Shown here in pieces: positions 54,373-62,993 of a DNA stretch of 64,000 bases. Numbering within the stretch: position 1 is the stretch's first letter; the number at the start of each line of letters is the position of its first letter. Below the pieces are notes generated by a model that did no database searches, was not told the origin of the DNA, and was given only the letters and a program-made list of their open reading frames with translations. The DNA is from Phycisphaerales bacterium UBA2421 (GTDB lineage Bacteria > Planctomycetota > Phycisphaerae > Tepidisphaerales > Tepidisphaeraceae), in contig DDRH01000003.1 in NCBI GenBank assembly GCA_002343075.1, forward strand, positions 56,387-120,386, in the 5' to 3' direction. The translations under genes and the position numbers were made by a program.

Positions 54373-56931
54373 ATGATGCGACGCTCGCTGAAAAACTCCC
54401 TTCAATTGCTCTCCGCCGCCGTCCTGCTGGCCACGCCGGCACTCGGACAGGAGATTTTTCGCGACGACTTCAACGGCGGGAGCATCGATCTTGCAAAGTG
54501 GGATGTAATGACCCACGTCGTCGGTCGCTCCCGTTTTGGCAATACGCCGGTCGTCTCCAATGGCTTCGCTCGTCTCAGGCACGACACCTACAACCCCACC
54601 GCCCCCGGCAGCACCTTCCGCGGCACCGAGCTGGCGACCGACGCATTCTTTTCCCGCGGGGCCAATGGCATTGAGCTTGAAGCGCGCGTCCGCAGCAATG
54701 CCATGGTCAATGGTCTGGTCACCTCGTTTTTCACATACATTTCGAGAAATGTCGGCGGGACCATTCTGTGGGACGAAGCCGATTTTGAGTTTTTGAGCAC
54801 GCGCACCAACGCAACCCCCGTCGGCGATCCTGTGCTGGTCAGCACTTACAATGATTTCAATCTGACCACGCAGCCCTATGGCGATGAAGTCACGCAATCG
54901 AGCCGCGAGTACATTATTCCCACGCTTGATCTTACGCAGTTCAATTCGTTCCGGATGCGTTGGCTGAACAACCGGCTCGAGTGGTACGCCAATGGCCGAT
55001 TGCTGCGAACTGTCACAGGCACGCTCGTTCCTACAGATGCAACCCGCCCACGGTTTAACTTCTGGGCACCGGGAAGTGAATGGGGCGCGGCGTATTCATC
55101 CGCGCTGCAGCCGACGTCAAACCCGGCCAACAATCAATCGGCTTTTTACGATGTCGATTGGATGGTTATCCGTAATGCCCGCCCGGCAGTCACGGCAACT
55201 TCGCCAGATCGGGTATTTACCGATCGGTTCAATAATGCCAGTGTGCCCAACGCCGACAGCATCAACGGCTTCTGGACGCAGCGGAGTCAGGGCAACAGTT
55301 CTGTCAACGAATCCACGGCCGAACCCCTCAAGCTCAATGCCGGCGGCGGGGGATACCCGCACGCCCAGATCGTCAGCGCCGTTCGGAGCGAGTTCAACAT
55401 GTTTGAATCGCCGATTGAGATCGAAGCCACGGGCATCGACTTTGTCTCAAGCTCGAATAGCTACAACAAGGCGCTACTGCGATTCAGCCTTTCCAGCGAA
55501 GGCCTCACCACCAATTCACAATCGGAGTATACCTCCGAGGACGCGCTGGCGCTTCGAATCGATGCCAACCAGACCATCTCGCTCGGCTACAAAGTCAACG
55601 CGCCCAACACCAATACCGAGTTTGAAGGCACCAACGTCCTCACCCAATCGGTGAGCGGCCCGGTGCGGCGCGTCAATCTGATTGTGAATCCCACGTTCTA
55701 CACACTGAAGGTGGAGCACGATCTTTCGCTGGAAGATGGCACCCCCGTCACCGCTGAGTTTAGTGGCTCTCTGAATATCAACCTGAACGATTGGCGCAAG
55801 CTTGCGGCTGCCGCGACGGGACACTCTGCGCTCTACGTTCAAAGCCAGCTCTCCAACGCCGCCCCCAATGAAACCGCGACGGCGTTTGTCGAAAGCCTGG
55901 CCGTCAACGCCATTAAACCCACATGGAATCAAGCCACCGGGGGCGATTGGAATTCCACCGCCGGGTGGTCGCGCCACATGGTGCCCAACTACAGTGGTGC
56001 CAACGCTATCTTCGGCACCGCGATTACCGGAACACAGACGGTTGTCGTCAACGCGCCTGTCACCGCGGGCCGAATCACCTTTGATAGCAATGCAGGCTAT
56101 GTGATCGCCGGATCATCATCGATAACACTGCAATCGCCCGCAGCGAGCGCGCGGGTGCTTGCGCTAAACGGCAGTCACCAGATTGCGGTTCCGGTCCATG
56201 CTGTGATGAACACCGAGCTGTCGGTTGCCACTGGCGCATCGCTGGACCTCGCCGGCGGATTGATGTCATCAGCCACGGCTACAAAGTCGGGCGATGGCGC
56301 GTTACAGCTTCGTCACATCCGCGGCACGTCATTCTCGATTGACGCAGGCACAGTTCGAATCGCAGCAGGTGCCACCGCCAACGCTGCCGGCGGTGCGAGC
56401 TCGCTGCAAAGCCTTGCATTCGCCGGCGGGGCAGTGCCTTTAACATCGCTCGATCTGACCAACAACGCCCTCGTGCTCGACTACAGCGGGGCTTCTCCCG
56501 CCGAATCGGTCCGTCTGTTGCTACTCGCCGGGAGTTCGTCGGGAACGGGTCTGGTTTCATCGATGGCAAACGAATCGTTCCGTCTCGGCTTCGCTGAAGG
56601 GGCGGCTATCCGTCCCGGCGGCGGGGAGTTCGCCGGGCAAGCCGTCGATGCAACCTCGATCGTCGTGGCATTTACCTCGGCGGGCGACACCAACCTCGAT
56701 GGCACTGTCAATCTTGACGATTTTACCGCACTGGCATCCTCCTTCGGAGCCAGCGGCCTGTGGTCGGCGGGCGACTTCAGTTACGACGGGCAGGTAAACC
56801 TTGACGATTTCACCCAGCTTGCCGCCAACTTTGGCACCACGCTTGCATCTGCCCCGCGCGCGTCCGTTCCGGAACCGGCCGGCGCGATGGTGATCGTGCT
56901 TTTGGCAGCGACCCGCCGTCGCCGCGCCTGA
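54373..56931 (+). CDS. Secreted GH16 glycoside hydrolase with dockerin-like and PEP-CTERM regions
   Basis: The 852-residue protein starts with a signal peptide (NSLQLLSAAVLLATPALG). Residues about 27-270 are a GH16 beta-jelly-roll with the catalytic signature DEADFEF: Glu135 nucleophile, Asp137, Glu139 acid/base. GH16 enzymes cut beta-1,3/1,4-glucans, agarose, carrageenan or porphyran. Residues 281-540 are a second sandwich paralogous to the preceding gene, then an autotransporter-like strand region (GDWNSTAGWSRHMVPN), then two dockerin-like repeats (GDTNLDGTVNLDDFTALASS, GDFSYDGQVNLDDFTQLAAN) and VPEPAGAM with RRRRA. ATG 54373 or the adjacent 54376 begins the signal. Confidence 0.9.
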   Translation: MMRRSLKNSLQLLSAAVLLATPALGQEIFRDDFNGGSIDLAKWDVMTHVVGRSRFGNTPVVSNGFARLRHDTYNPTAPGSTFRGTELATDAFFSRGANGIELEARVRSNAMVNGLVTSFFTYISRNVGGTILWDEADFEFLSTRTNATPVGDPVLVSTYNDFNLTTQPYGDEVTQSSREYIIPTLDLTQFNSFRMRWLNNRLEWYANGRLLRTVTGTLVPTDATRPRFNFWAPGSEWGAAYSSALQPTSNPANNQSAFYDVDWMVIRNARPAVTATSPDRVFTDRFNNASVPNADSINGFWTQRSQGNSSVNESTAEPLKLNAGGGGYPHAQIVSAVRSEFNMFESPIEIEATGIDFVSSSNSYNKALLRFSLSSEGLTTNSQSEYTSEDALALRIDANQTISLGYKVNAPNTNTEFEGTNVLTQSVSGPVRRVNLIVNPTFYTLKVEHDLSLEDGTPVTAEFSGSLNINLNDWRKLAAAATGHSALYVQSQLSNAAPNETATAFVESLAVNAIKPTWNQATGGDWNSTAGWSRHMVPNYSGANAIFGTAITGTQTVVVNAPVTAGRITFDSNAGYVIAGSSSITLQSPAASARVLALNGSHQIAVPVHAVMNTELSVATGASLDLAGGLMSSATATKSGDGALQLRHIRGTSFSIDAGTVRIAAGATANAAGGASSLQSLAFAGGAVPLTSLDLTNNALVLDYSGASPAESVRLLLLAGSSSGTGLVSSMANESFRLGFAEGAAIRPGGGEFAGQAVDATSIVVAFTSAGDTNLDGTVNLDDFTALASSFGASGLWSAGDFSYDGQVNLDDFTQLAANFGTTLASAPRASVPEPAGAMVIVLLAATRRRRA

Positions 56932-57161
56932 TTGAGCTGAAGGCCACGAGACGAACCCAGCGAAACGCGCCTCCGCCACCTCGTACCCCCCACTGAGGTA
57001 GCTCAACTGTTGCGCTGCAATGACGGCGCGCTTTCCATTCTCCAGCCGCCGAGGAATCTGTAGACTTCGCACGTCGGCGGGTGGGCAATGCCGGGTGCGA
57101 TCTGTAGAAATTCACCCCGACATCCACGCTGCGGTTGAGAATAGGCCGTGTGATCGAATAC

Positions 57162-60100
57162 ATGCCACAAGCCATGCTTAAACCAGGCAATCTCCAGTGC
57201 GATTTCAGCACCAATCCCGTTGGCATTGACAATCCTGCGCCGCGGTTGAGCTGGATTGTGGAGTGCGGACGCGCGGGCGCGCGGCAGACAGCGTATCGTA
57301 TCATCGTCGCTTCCAGCGCCGCCGAGCTGGCAGAAGGGAGGGGAAATCTGTGGGACACCGGCAAGGTTGGCTCCGCGAATACGACCGCCATCCGGTACGC
57401 GGGCGCACCAATTCTCTCGGCGCAGAGGCAGTATTGGTGCGTGATGGTTTGGGACGAGCACGATCAGCCCTCCGGGTGGAGCGCGCCAACCTCATTCACC
57501 GCCGGGCTTCTCTCGCCGAGCGATTGGGCGGGCGCGAAGTGGATTACCGACCCTTATCGACTGCGGTGGTGCCGCGCGGCGCTTGGGTACCGGTCGTCCA
57601 GTCTTGACGGTCCGGCAGCCAGCAAATGGCTAACGATCGATCTCGGAGCTGTGGTGCCGATTGAGTCAATTGTGCTGCACGCGGTGCGGCACGACGTGAC
57701 CGAAGGGCTTGGATTTCCCGTGCGCTTCAAGCTTGAAGGGTCCACTAATCTCGGAACCAGTGAATGGTGTTCGATCTTTGACCAATCCCATGCCGATTTT
57801 CCAAACCCGTGGGCGCAGAAGATCCGCGTTCCGGGAAACGGGGTACAGGCGAGATTTGTTCGGCTGTCTGTCAATCGCGCACGGGTCCTTGACGGAGTGG
57901 AATGTCTCGCGTTAGCGCAAATCGAGGTGATGTCCGGCGGGGGGAATGCTGCACTCAACAAGCGAGTGACCGCGTCTGATTCGGTTGAAGATTCGCAATG
58001 GTCGGCCCAGTCGATCACTGATGGCCTCGCAGGAACACGAGCCGGCGATGCGGGCAATGCCACCCTCATGCTTCTTCGCCAGTTTGACTTACTCCGTCGA
58101 CCATCGCGCGCACTGTTGTTTGCCAGCGGGCTAGGGCAGGTTGATGCTTATCTCAACGGTCGGCGGATCAGCGATCGCGTGCTCGGCCCGGGGTGGACCA
58201 ATCACCGTCGAACGGCACTTTATGAAACGACCGACGTCACGCAGATGCTCGCCAGCGGCGCGAATGCAATTGGTTTTGTGTTGTCGGGGGGGATGTACAA
58301 CATTCAACCGGTGCGCTATCACAAACTGACCACGCCATTTCGCCCACTCTGTGCGATCGCACAACTGCTGCTAGAGTACGCCGATGGCAGTTCCGAACGA
58401 CTGGTGACTAACGAACAGTGGCGTGTCGTGCCCAGCCCTACCACGTTCAGCAGCGTCTACGGGGGGGAGGAATTTGATGCCCGTCTCGTTGACGAGAATT
58501 GGTGCATGCCGAGCCTCGTTGACGATGCGCTCACCACCTGCACTGGAGTTGATTTACCGGCGACGCAGCTACGTGGCGCGTCCACCGCGGGACCGCCTTG
58601 CCGGCGGATCGAGCCGCTTCGGGCCAAAACGGTGACGCCGATTGGGAAGCGGAGATGGATTTACGACATGGGCCAGAATACGTCGCTCATGCCGCGCCTC
58701 GCGGTAACCGGCCCCGCGGGGTCGGGTGTTCGCATTACGCCTGCGGAACTGCTGGATAAGGACGGCGCGATCGACCGGCGATCGTGCGGTCAAGGGTCGG
58801 CATACTGGCAATACACGCTCGGTGACGGCGCAGCACAAACATGGGAGCCGCGGTTCTTTTATCATGGTGCACGCTATCTTCAGGTCGAGCAGATCCCCGC
58901 TCTGGAATCTGAAGCGCTTCCGTCGGTGATTTCGCTCGAAGCCGATGTTGTGCATGCCGACGTCGCCCCCGCGGGGCGGTTCGAGTGCTCGAATGATCAC
59001 TTGAATCGCGTGCATCAGCTCGTCCGCTGGGCGCAGCGGAGCAATCTCGTCAGCGTGATGAGCGATTGCCCGCACCGGGAACGCCTCGGTTGGCTTGAGC
59101 AGTATCATCTGCACGGCCCTTCCCTGCGTTACGAGTTTAACTTGAACCGCCTCTACACAAAGGCCATGCAGGACATGGCCGACAGCCAAACCGACGACGG
59201 CCTTGTGCCGTGTACTGCGCCTGAGTTTGTTGTATTTAACGACGGTTTCCGCGATTCACCAGAGTGGGGCAGCGCCGCGGTGCTTGTGCCGTGGCAGCAA
59301 TATCTTTGGACGGGTGATGATTCGCTGTTGGAACGGTATTTTGATGTCATGGTGCGGTATGTCGATTACCTCGGCACCAAGGCGTCGGAGCACATCGTTT
59401 CGCACGGACTGGGCGACTGGTATGACATAGGGCCGAATCCTCCCGGCCATGCACAGCTCACGCCCGCCGCGCTGACCGCGACGGCATTCTATTTCGAAGA
59501 TGTCCGCATCCTGAGTCGAACCGCGGCGGTTCTAGGAAAGCACGCCGAGGCAGAAAGGTATGGCGCGCTGTGCAGGAACATTTCCGATGCATTCAACCGG
59601 ACGTTTTATGACTCGCGAGCCGGTCGATATGCCAGCGGGTCGCAGACGGCACAGGCGATTCCCCTGGTGATGAATCTTGTGGCCCAAGGGCACCGCACCG
59701 CGGTGATCGAGGCGATGCTGACCGATGTCAGGCAGTCGGGCCTCACCGCAGGGGATATCGGGCATCGATATCTGCTCCGGGCGCTGGCCGATGCGGGCCA
59801 CTCACAGGCGATTTTTGACCTTCACACCCAGACCGACCGCCCCGGTTATGGCTACATCCTCGCGCGCGGGGCGACCGCGCTGACCGAAGCCTGGGACGCG
59901 CGCCGCGAATCGAGCCAAAACCATTTCATGCTCGGCCACATCATCGAGTGGCTTTATCATGACTTGGCTGGCATTCGATTGGATGAAAGCGCCCCCGGCT
60001 TTCGGCACGTTGTCATCCAGCCAGCGGTGGTCGGCGATGTCACCCGGGCTGATGCCTCCTATGAGAGCATCAAGGGCAAGGTCGGCAGCAGTTGGAGCCG

Positions 60101-60290
60101 AAGAGGCGGTGAATTCGAGCTGCGCGCGACGATTCCGGCTAACGTCACGGCCTCAGTGGTGGTGCCGGGCCGGTCGGCGACTGTCGAACCGCCCGCGGGA
60201 GTTCACCTCGGAGCGGGCACGCTGGAGCCGGGCGGAACACGGTATGCGGTTTCTTCGGGAAACTACGTTTTCCGTTCGACGATCGCGTGA
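57162..60290 (+). CDS. Alpha-L-rhamnosidase, GH78
   Basis: The 1042-residue protein has GH78 order: an N-terminal beta module (NPVGIDNPAPRLSWIVE, YRIIVASS), an inserted F5/8-type discoidin domain (residues about 145-270, WLTIDLGAVVPIESIVLHAV), lectin-like modules (ALLFASGLGQVDAYLNGRRI), the (alpha/alpha)6 catalytic barrel and a C-terminal beta domain. The catalytic-acid segment is SDCPHRERLGWLEQYH, the variant form of the GH78 motif. It releases terminal rhamnose. No signal peptide is seen, so it may act in the cytosol. ATG 57162 or 57174 is preferred over TTG 57135. Confidence 0.92.
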   Translation: MPQAMLKPGNLQCDFSTNPVGIDNPAPRLSWIVECGRAGARQTAYRIIVASSAAELAEGRGNLWDTGKVGSANTTAIRYAGAPILSAQRQYWCVMVWDEHDQPSGWSAPTSFTAGLLSPSDWAGAKWITDPYRLRWCRAALGYRSSSLDGPAASKWLTIDLGAVVPIESIVLHAVRHDVTEGLGFPVRFKLEGSTNLGTSEWCSIFDQSHADFPNPWAQKIRVPGNGVQARFVRLSVNRARVLDGVECLALAQIEVMSGGGNAALNKRVTASDSVEDSQWSAQSITDGLAGTRAGDAGNATLMLLRQFDLLRRPSRALLFASGLGQVDAYLNGRRISDRVLGPGWTNHRRTALYETTDVTQMLASGANAIGFVLSGGMYNIQPVRYHKLTTPFRPLCAIAQLLLEYADGSSERLVTNEQWRVVPSPTTFSSVYGGEEFDARLVDENWCMPSLVDDALTTCTGVDLPATQLRGASTAGPPCRRIEPLRAKTVTPIGKRRWIYDMGQNTSLMPRLAVTGPAGSGVRITPAELLDKDGAIDRRSCGQGSAYWQYTLGDGAAQTWEPRFFYHGARYLQVEQIPALESEALPSVISLEADVVHADVAPAGRFECSNDHLNRVHQLVRWAQRSNLVSVMSDCPHRERLGWLEQYHLHGPSLRYEFNLNRLYTKAMQDMADSQTDDGLVPCTAPEFVVFNDGFRDSPEWGSAAVLVPWQQYLWTGDDSLLERYFDVMVRYVDYLGTKASEHIVSHGLGDWYDIGPNPPGHAQLTPAALTATAFYFEDVRILSRTAAVLGKHAEAERYGALCRNISDAFNRTFYDSRAGRYASGSQTAQAIPLVMNLVAQGHRTAVIEAMLTDVRQSGLTAGDIGHRYLLRALADAGHSQAIFDLHTQTDRPGYGYILARGATALTEAWDARRESSQNHFMLGHIIEWLYHDLAGIRLDESAPGFRHVVIQPAVVGDVTRADASYESIKGKVGSSWSRRGGEFELRATIPANVTASVVVPGRSATVEPPAGVHLGAGTLEPGGTRYAVSSGNYVFRSTIA

Positions 60291-60311
60291 GAGAGCTGAT
60301 ATTCAGCTCTC
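60291..60311 (+). terminator. Hairpin after the rhamnosidase gene
   Basis: GAGAGCTG (60291-60298) and CAGCTCTC (60304-60311) form a perfect 8-base stem with a 5-base loop right after the stop codon. No T-tract follows. Probable 3' end or terminator element. The rest of the gap to 60512 shows nothing recognisable. Confidence 0.5.
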
Positions 60312-60512
60312 ACAGCGCTGCGGACGCGGGCTGTCGATCGATAGGTATGCCCCGCGTTACAGGCGCATGATTTTCAACAGAGTGGTCCTGGTTATCGGAC
60401 CCTCTGGCTGCCGCGGTGGGCAATCATCCTACGGACCCATCGAAATCTGGTGAACCACGGCCTCGTCCGGGCCGATGCAAAGAGGTGGATCTATCGGTGT
60501 TAACTGCGAGGT

Positions 60513-61703
60513 TTGGTGCTTAGCATTCTCCCCGACGAGCTCGAGCCGGGCATGGTGCTGGCTGCGCCTGTCGTCAACCCGGATGAGCCGGAGCAGGAGC
60601 TGTTGCGGCGCAGCTTCGCGATGACCGAACCGGTGATCGCCCGAATCCGCTCCATGCCGATTCCGCAGGTGTTTGTGGAGTTTCCGGGCCTGGAACACCT
60701 CGACAAGCATCTCGGTCCCTATCTTTCTCCGGCACGAGCGCAAACACTTGCGCACATTAAGTCATCCATCACTGCAGTGCAGAAGGGTTCGTCGCCGGGA
60801 ATACCGTTTAGTCTTTACAAGCAAACGACACAAGACCTCGTTGAGTCGCTGCTGACACAGGGCCCGAATCCAATATACATGGACTCGATCAGCGCGCAGG
60901 GGGGCAAGGCGGTATCGCACGCCGCCGCGGTCGCGCATCTTTCACTGATGCTCGGTTTGAAGCTGCAGGATTACGTCGTGAATCAGCGCCATCGCCTGCC
61001 CGCCGATCGCGCGAAGGACATCGTCGCGCTGGGCACAGCAGGAATGCTGCACGATATCGGCATGACCAGGATCCCCGAGTCGCTTCAACACCATACGGAT
61101 GTCGATCGCCCAGAGTCGGAAGAGTCTCTGCGGCTCTGGCAGACACATGTTGAGATTGGGCTTGATCTTGTGCGAAAAGACTGTGACTCCACGACCATTG
61201 CCGTGGTGTATCAGCATCACCAGCACTTTGACGGCACCGGTTTTCCGACCCCTTCAACGGTCATGGAAAACACTCGCATTCATGTGTTCGGACGCATTAT
61301 CGCCGTGGCAAACATGTTTGACCGGCTGCTCAATCCTCCGCGGGGGAGAAAGCGAACGAATGCGGAGGCGCTGGACTTGCTCAAGGGCCAGTATGGGTCG
61401 TGGCTCGATCCGGTGGTGCTCAAAGGCTTGATGGCGATCGCTCCGCCATACCCGCCGGGCCAGCGCGTGCAGCTTGATGATGGATCGTGGGTGGTGGTCG
61501 TGGAAGTCGATCCGGGAATCCCGTCCAAGCCGATTGTTGCGAAGCTGAAGCCCGATCGAAAGACCCCGACAAACCAGCAGATCGACCTTCGGATGCCTGG
61601 CTCCCCGCAGATTGCTGTCGCGCCGGATGCCTCCAAGCTCGCAACTGCGCCCCCCACGCCGCCCGCCGCTGACCGACCCGCTGCCGTAATCAAGGCCGCG
61701 TGA
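60513..61703 (+). CDS. HD-GYP domain protein, probable cyclic-di-GMP phosphodiesterase
   Basis: The 396-residue cytosolic protein has an N-terminal alpha/beta region (LPDELEPGMVLAAPVV) often found in HD-GYP proteins, then an HD-GYP domain. His180-Asp181 lies in LHDIGMTRIPE, and the GYP-like motif is HHQHFDGTGFP (Gly241-Pro245), with Phe replacing Tyr. HD-GYP enzymes hydrolyse cyclic di-GMP, with metal ligands supplied by the His and Asp residues seen here. The Pro/Ala-rich tail is disordered. TTG 60513 or GTG 60516 is the start; neither has a strong ribosome site. Effects on attachment or motility are possible. Confidence 0.85.
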   Translation: MVLSILPDELEPGMVLAAPVVNPDEPEQELLRRSFAMTEPVIARIRSMPIPQVFVEFPGLEHLDKHLGPYLSPARAQTLAHIKSSITAVQKGSSPGIPFSLYKQTTQDLVESLLTQGPNPIYMDSISAQGGKAVSHAAAVAHLSLMLGLKLQDYVVNQRHRLPADRAKDIVALGTAGMLHDIGMTRIPESLQHHTDVDRPESEESLRLWQTHVEIGLDLVRKDCDSTTIAVVYQHHQHFDGTGFPTPSTVMENTRIHVFGRIIAVANMFDRLLNPPRGRKRTNAEALDLLKGQYGSWLDPVVLKGLMAIAPPYPPGQRVQLDDGSWVVVVEVDPGIPSKPIVAKLKPDRKTPTNQQIDLRMPGSPQIAVAPDASKLATAPPTPPAADRPAAVIKAA

Positions 61704-61751
61704 AGCCCGGCAGTTATGTTGCGGCCATCAATCCCCGCTGTATCCAAGATC

Positions 61752-62957
61752 TCAATAGATCAGATATCCCTGCCGTAGCGCCTTGAACGCGTCTACATCA
61801 TCGCGCCACAGGGCTTCTGCGGTTCGCGGGTCAGACATTTTCTTAACTTCATCGCGTACGCCCTTGTTCATCATCAAGTTGAGCATGGCGTCGTAGTTGT
61901 ATTCATTCTCGTACAGTCGTTCGAGCGTCCAGGCCATAATGATCCCGCTGAGCACGGGTTTAACTGCGTTTCGGTCGGTCACTGTCACGCGCACACCCTC
62001 GCATCTTACATCGCGATGGATCTTATGCGGTGTGTTCGTCGGCGTGAACTCGATCGGGGAAAACTCCAGGCCGGGCAGATTCTGTTCGTTGAGTGCCGCC
62101 GCGAGTTCGCTGGCTTTGATCCACGGGGCGCCAAAGCACTCAAACGGCAAATTCGTGCCCCGGCCGACGCTTACATTGCTCGCTTCCATCAGGCCGATGG
62201 ACAGATAAAGCAATGCCTGTGTTGGTGATCGAAGATTGGGTGAAGGATTCACCCACTTCACGCCGGTTTCGTCCCACCACATTTCGCGCTTCCAGCCCTG
62301 CATTTTGACGACCTGCAAATCGCACCCGATGCCATACTCCTTGTTGAATAGCTGCGCCAGTTCACCGATGGTCATTCCGTGTGACACCGGGAATGGACCG
62401 AAGCAAGTGAACTTGCCGATGTGCTCGGCATCCGGGTTCGGACCATCCACGATAAGCCCGGTGACAGGGTTGGGCCGGTCCAGCACCACAAACCGCACGC
62501 CACTCCCGGCGGCGGCCTTCATGCAGTTGCCCATGGTGGCGATGTAGGTGTAGTAGCGAGCGCCCACGTCCTGCATATCAAACACAAGCGTATCCAGATC
62601 GGCGAGCATCTCCGGGGTGGGTGTGCGCACTTTTCCATACAGGCTCACAATTGGCAGGCCCGATTTCGCATCGACGCCATCGCCAATGTGCTCATCTTTC
62701 TCTCCATACAAGCCATGTTCCGGGGAAAAGAGCCGCACCACCGTGACGCCCCTGGCACCCGTCAGCAGTTGGATGAGATGCGTCCCATCGCGGCTCACAC
62801 CCGTGTGGTTGGTAATGATCCCCACGCGGCGGCCGGCGAGCGCCTTAAACTCATCCTGTTGAAGTACATCCAGACCGGTGAGCACCTGGGCAGAAGCTGT
62901 GGATGACATGGGTTGAACCGCCAACAGAATCGCGACGAGTGGAAGAAACCTGAACAT
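61752..62957 (-). CDS. namZ: Exo-beta-N-acetylmuramidase NamZ-like (DUF1343/GH171)
   Basis: The 401-residue exported protein has a signal peptide (RFLPLVAILLAVQPMSSTAS) and the DUF1343 domain, now GH171: RVGIITNHTGVSRDG, LFSPEHGLYGEKDEHIGDGV, LDTLVFDMQDVGARYYTY, LDRPNP and FTPTNTPHK. NamZ enzymes release terminal MurNAc from peptidoglycan fragments during cell-wall turnover. The PEHG Glu expected in the active site is present. The ATG lies 6 bases from a -10-like TGCGAT with a TTGACC -35, inside the end of the GT4 gene region, so it likely has its own promoter. Confidence 0.9.
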   Translation of the reverse strand: MFRFLPLVAILLAVQPMSSTASAQVLTGLDVLQQDEFKALAGRRVGIITNHTGVSRDGTHLIQLLTGARGVTVVRLFSPEHGLYGEKDEHIGDGVDAKSGLPIVSLYGKVRTPTPEMLADLDTLVFDMQDVGARYYTYIATMGNCMKAAAGSGVRFVVLDRPNPVTGLIVDGPNPDAEHIGKFTCFGPFPVSHGMTIGELAQLFNKEYGIGCDLQVVKMQGWKREMWWDETGVKWVNPSPNLRSPTQALLYLSIGLMEASNVSVGRGTNLPFECFGAPWIKASELAAALNEQNLPGLEFSPIEFTPTNTPHKIHRDVRCEGVRVTVTDRNAVKPVLSGIIMAWTLERLYENEYNYDAMLNLMMNKGVRDEVKKMSDPRTAEALWRDDVDAFKALRQGYLIY

Positions 62958-62963
62958 GCGGTT

Positions 62964-62992
62964 ATCGCACCACAGATCCGGCGGCGGGTCAA
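62964..62992 (-). promoter_or_regulatory. Promoter of the namZ-like gene, leaderless type
   Basis: On the minus strand TTGACC (62992-62987), 17 bases and TGCGAT (62969-62964) end 6 bases before ATG 62957. The -35 is 5 of 6 consensus; the -10 is weak. No Shine-Dalgarno sequence. Confidence 0.45.
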
Positions 62993-62993
62993 A

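Noticed and set aside
60312..60512. Possible riboswitch or structured RNA before the HD-GYP gene
   Set aside because: Some GC-rich self-complementary stretches are present, but no known riboswitch core (for example a c-di-GMP-I pattern) could be recognised.
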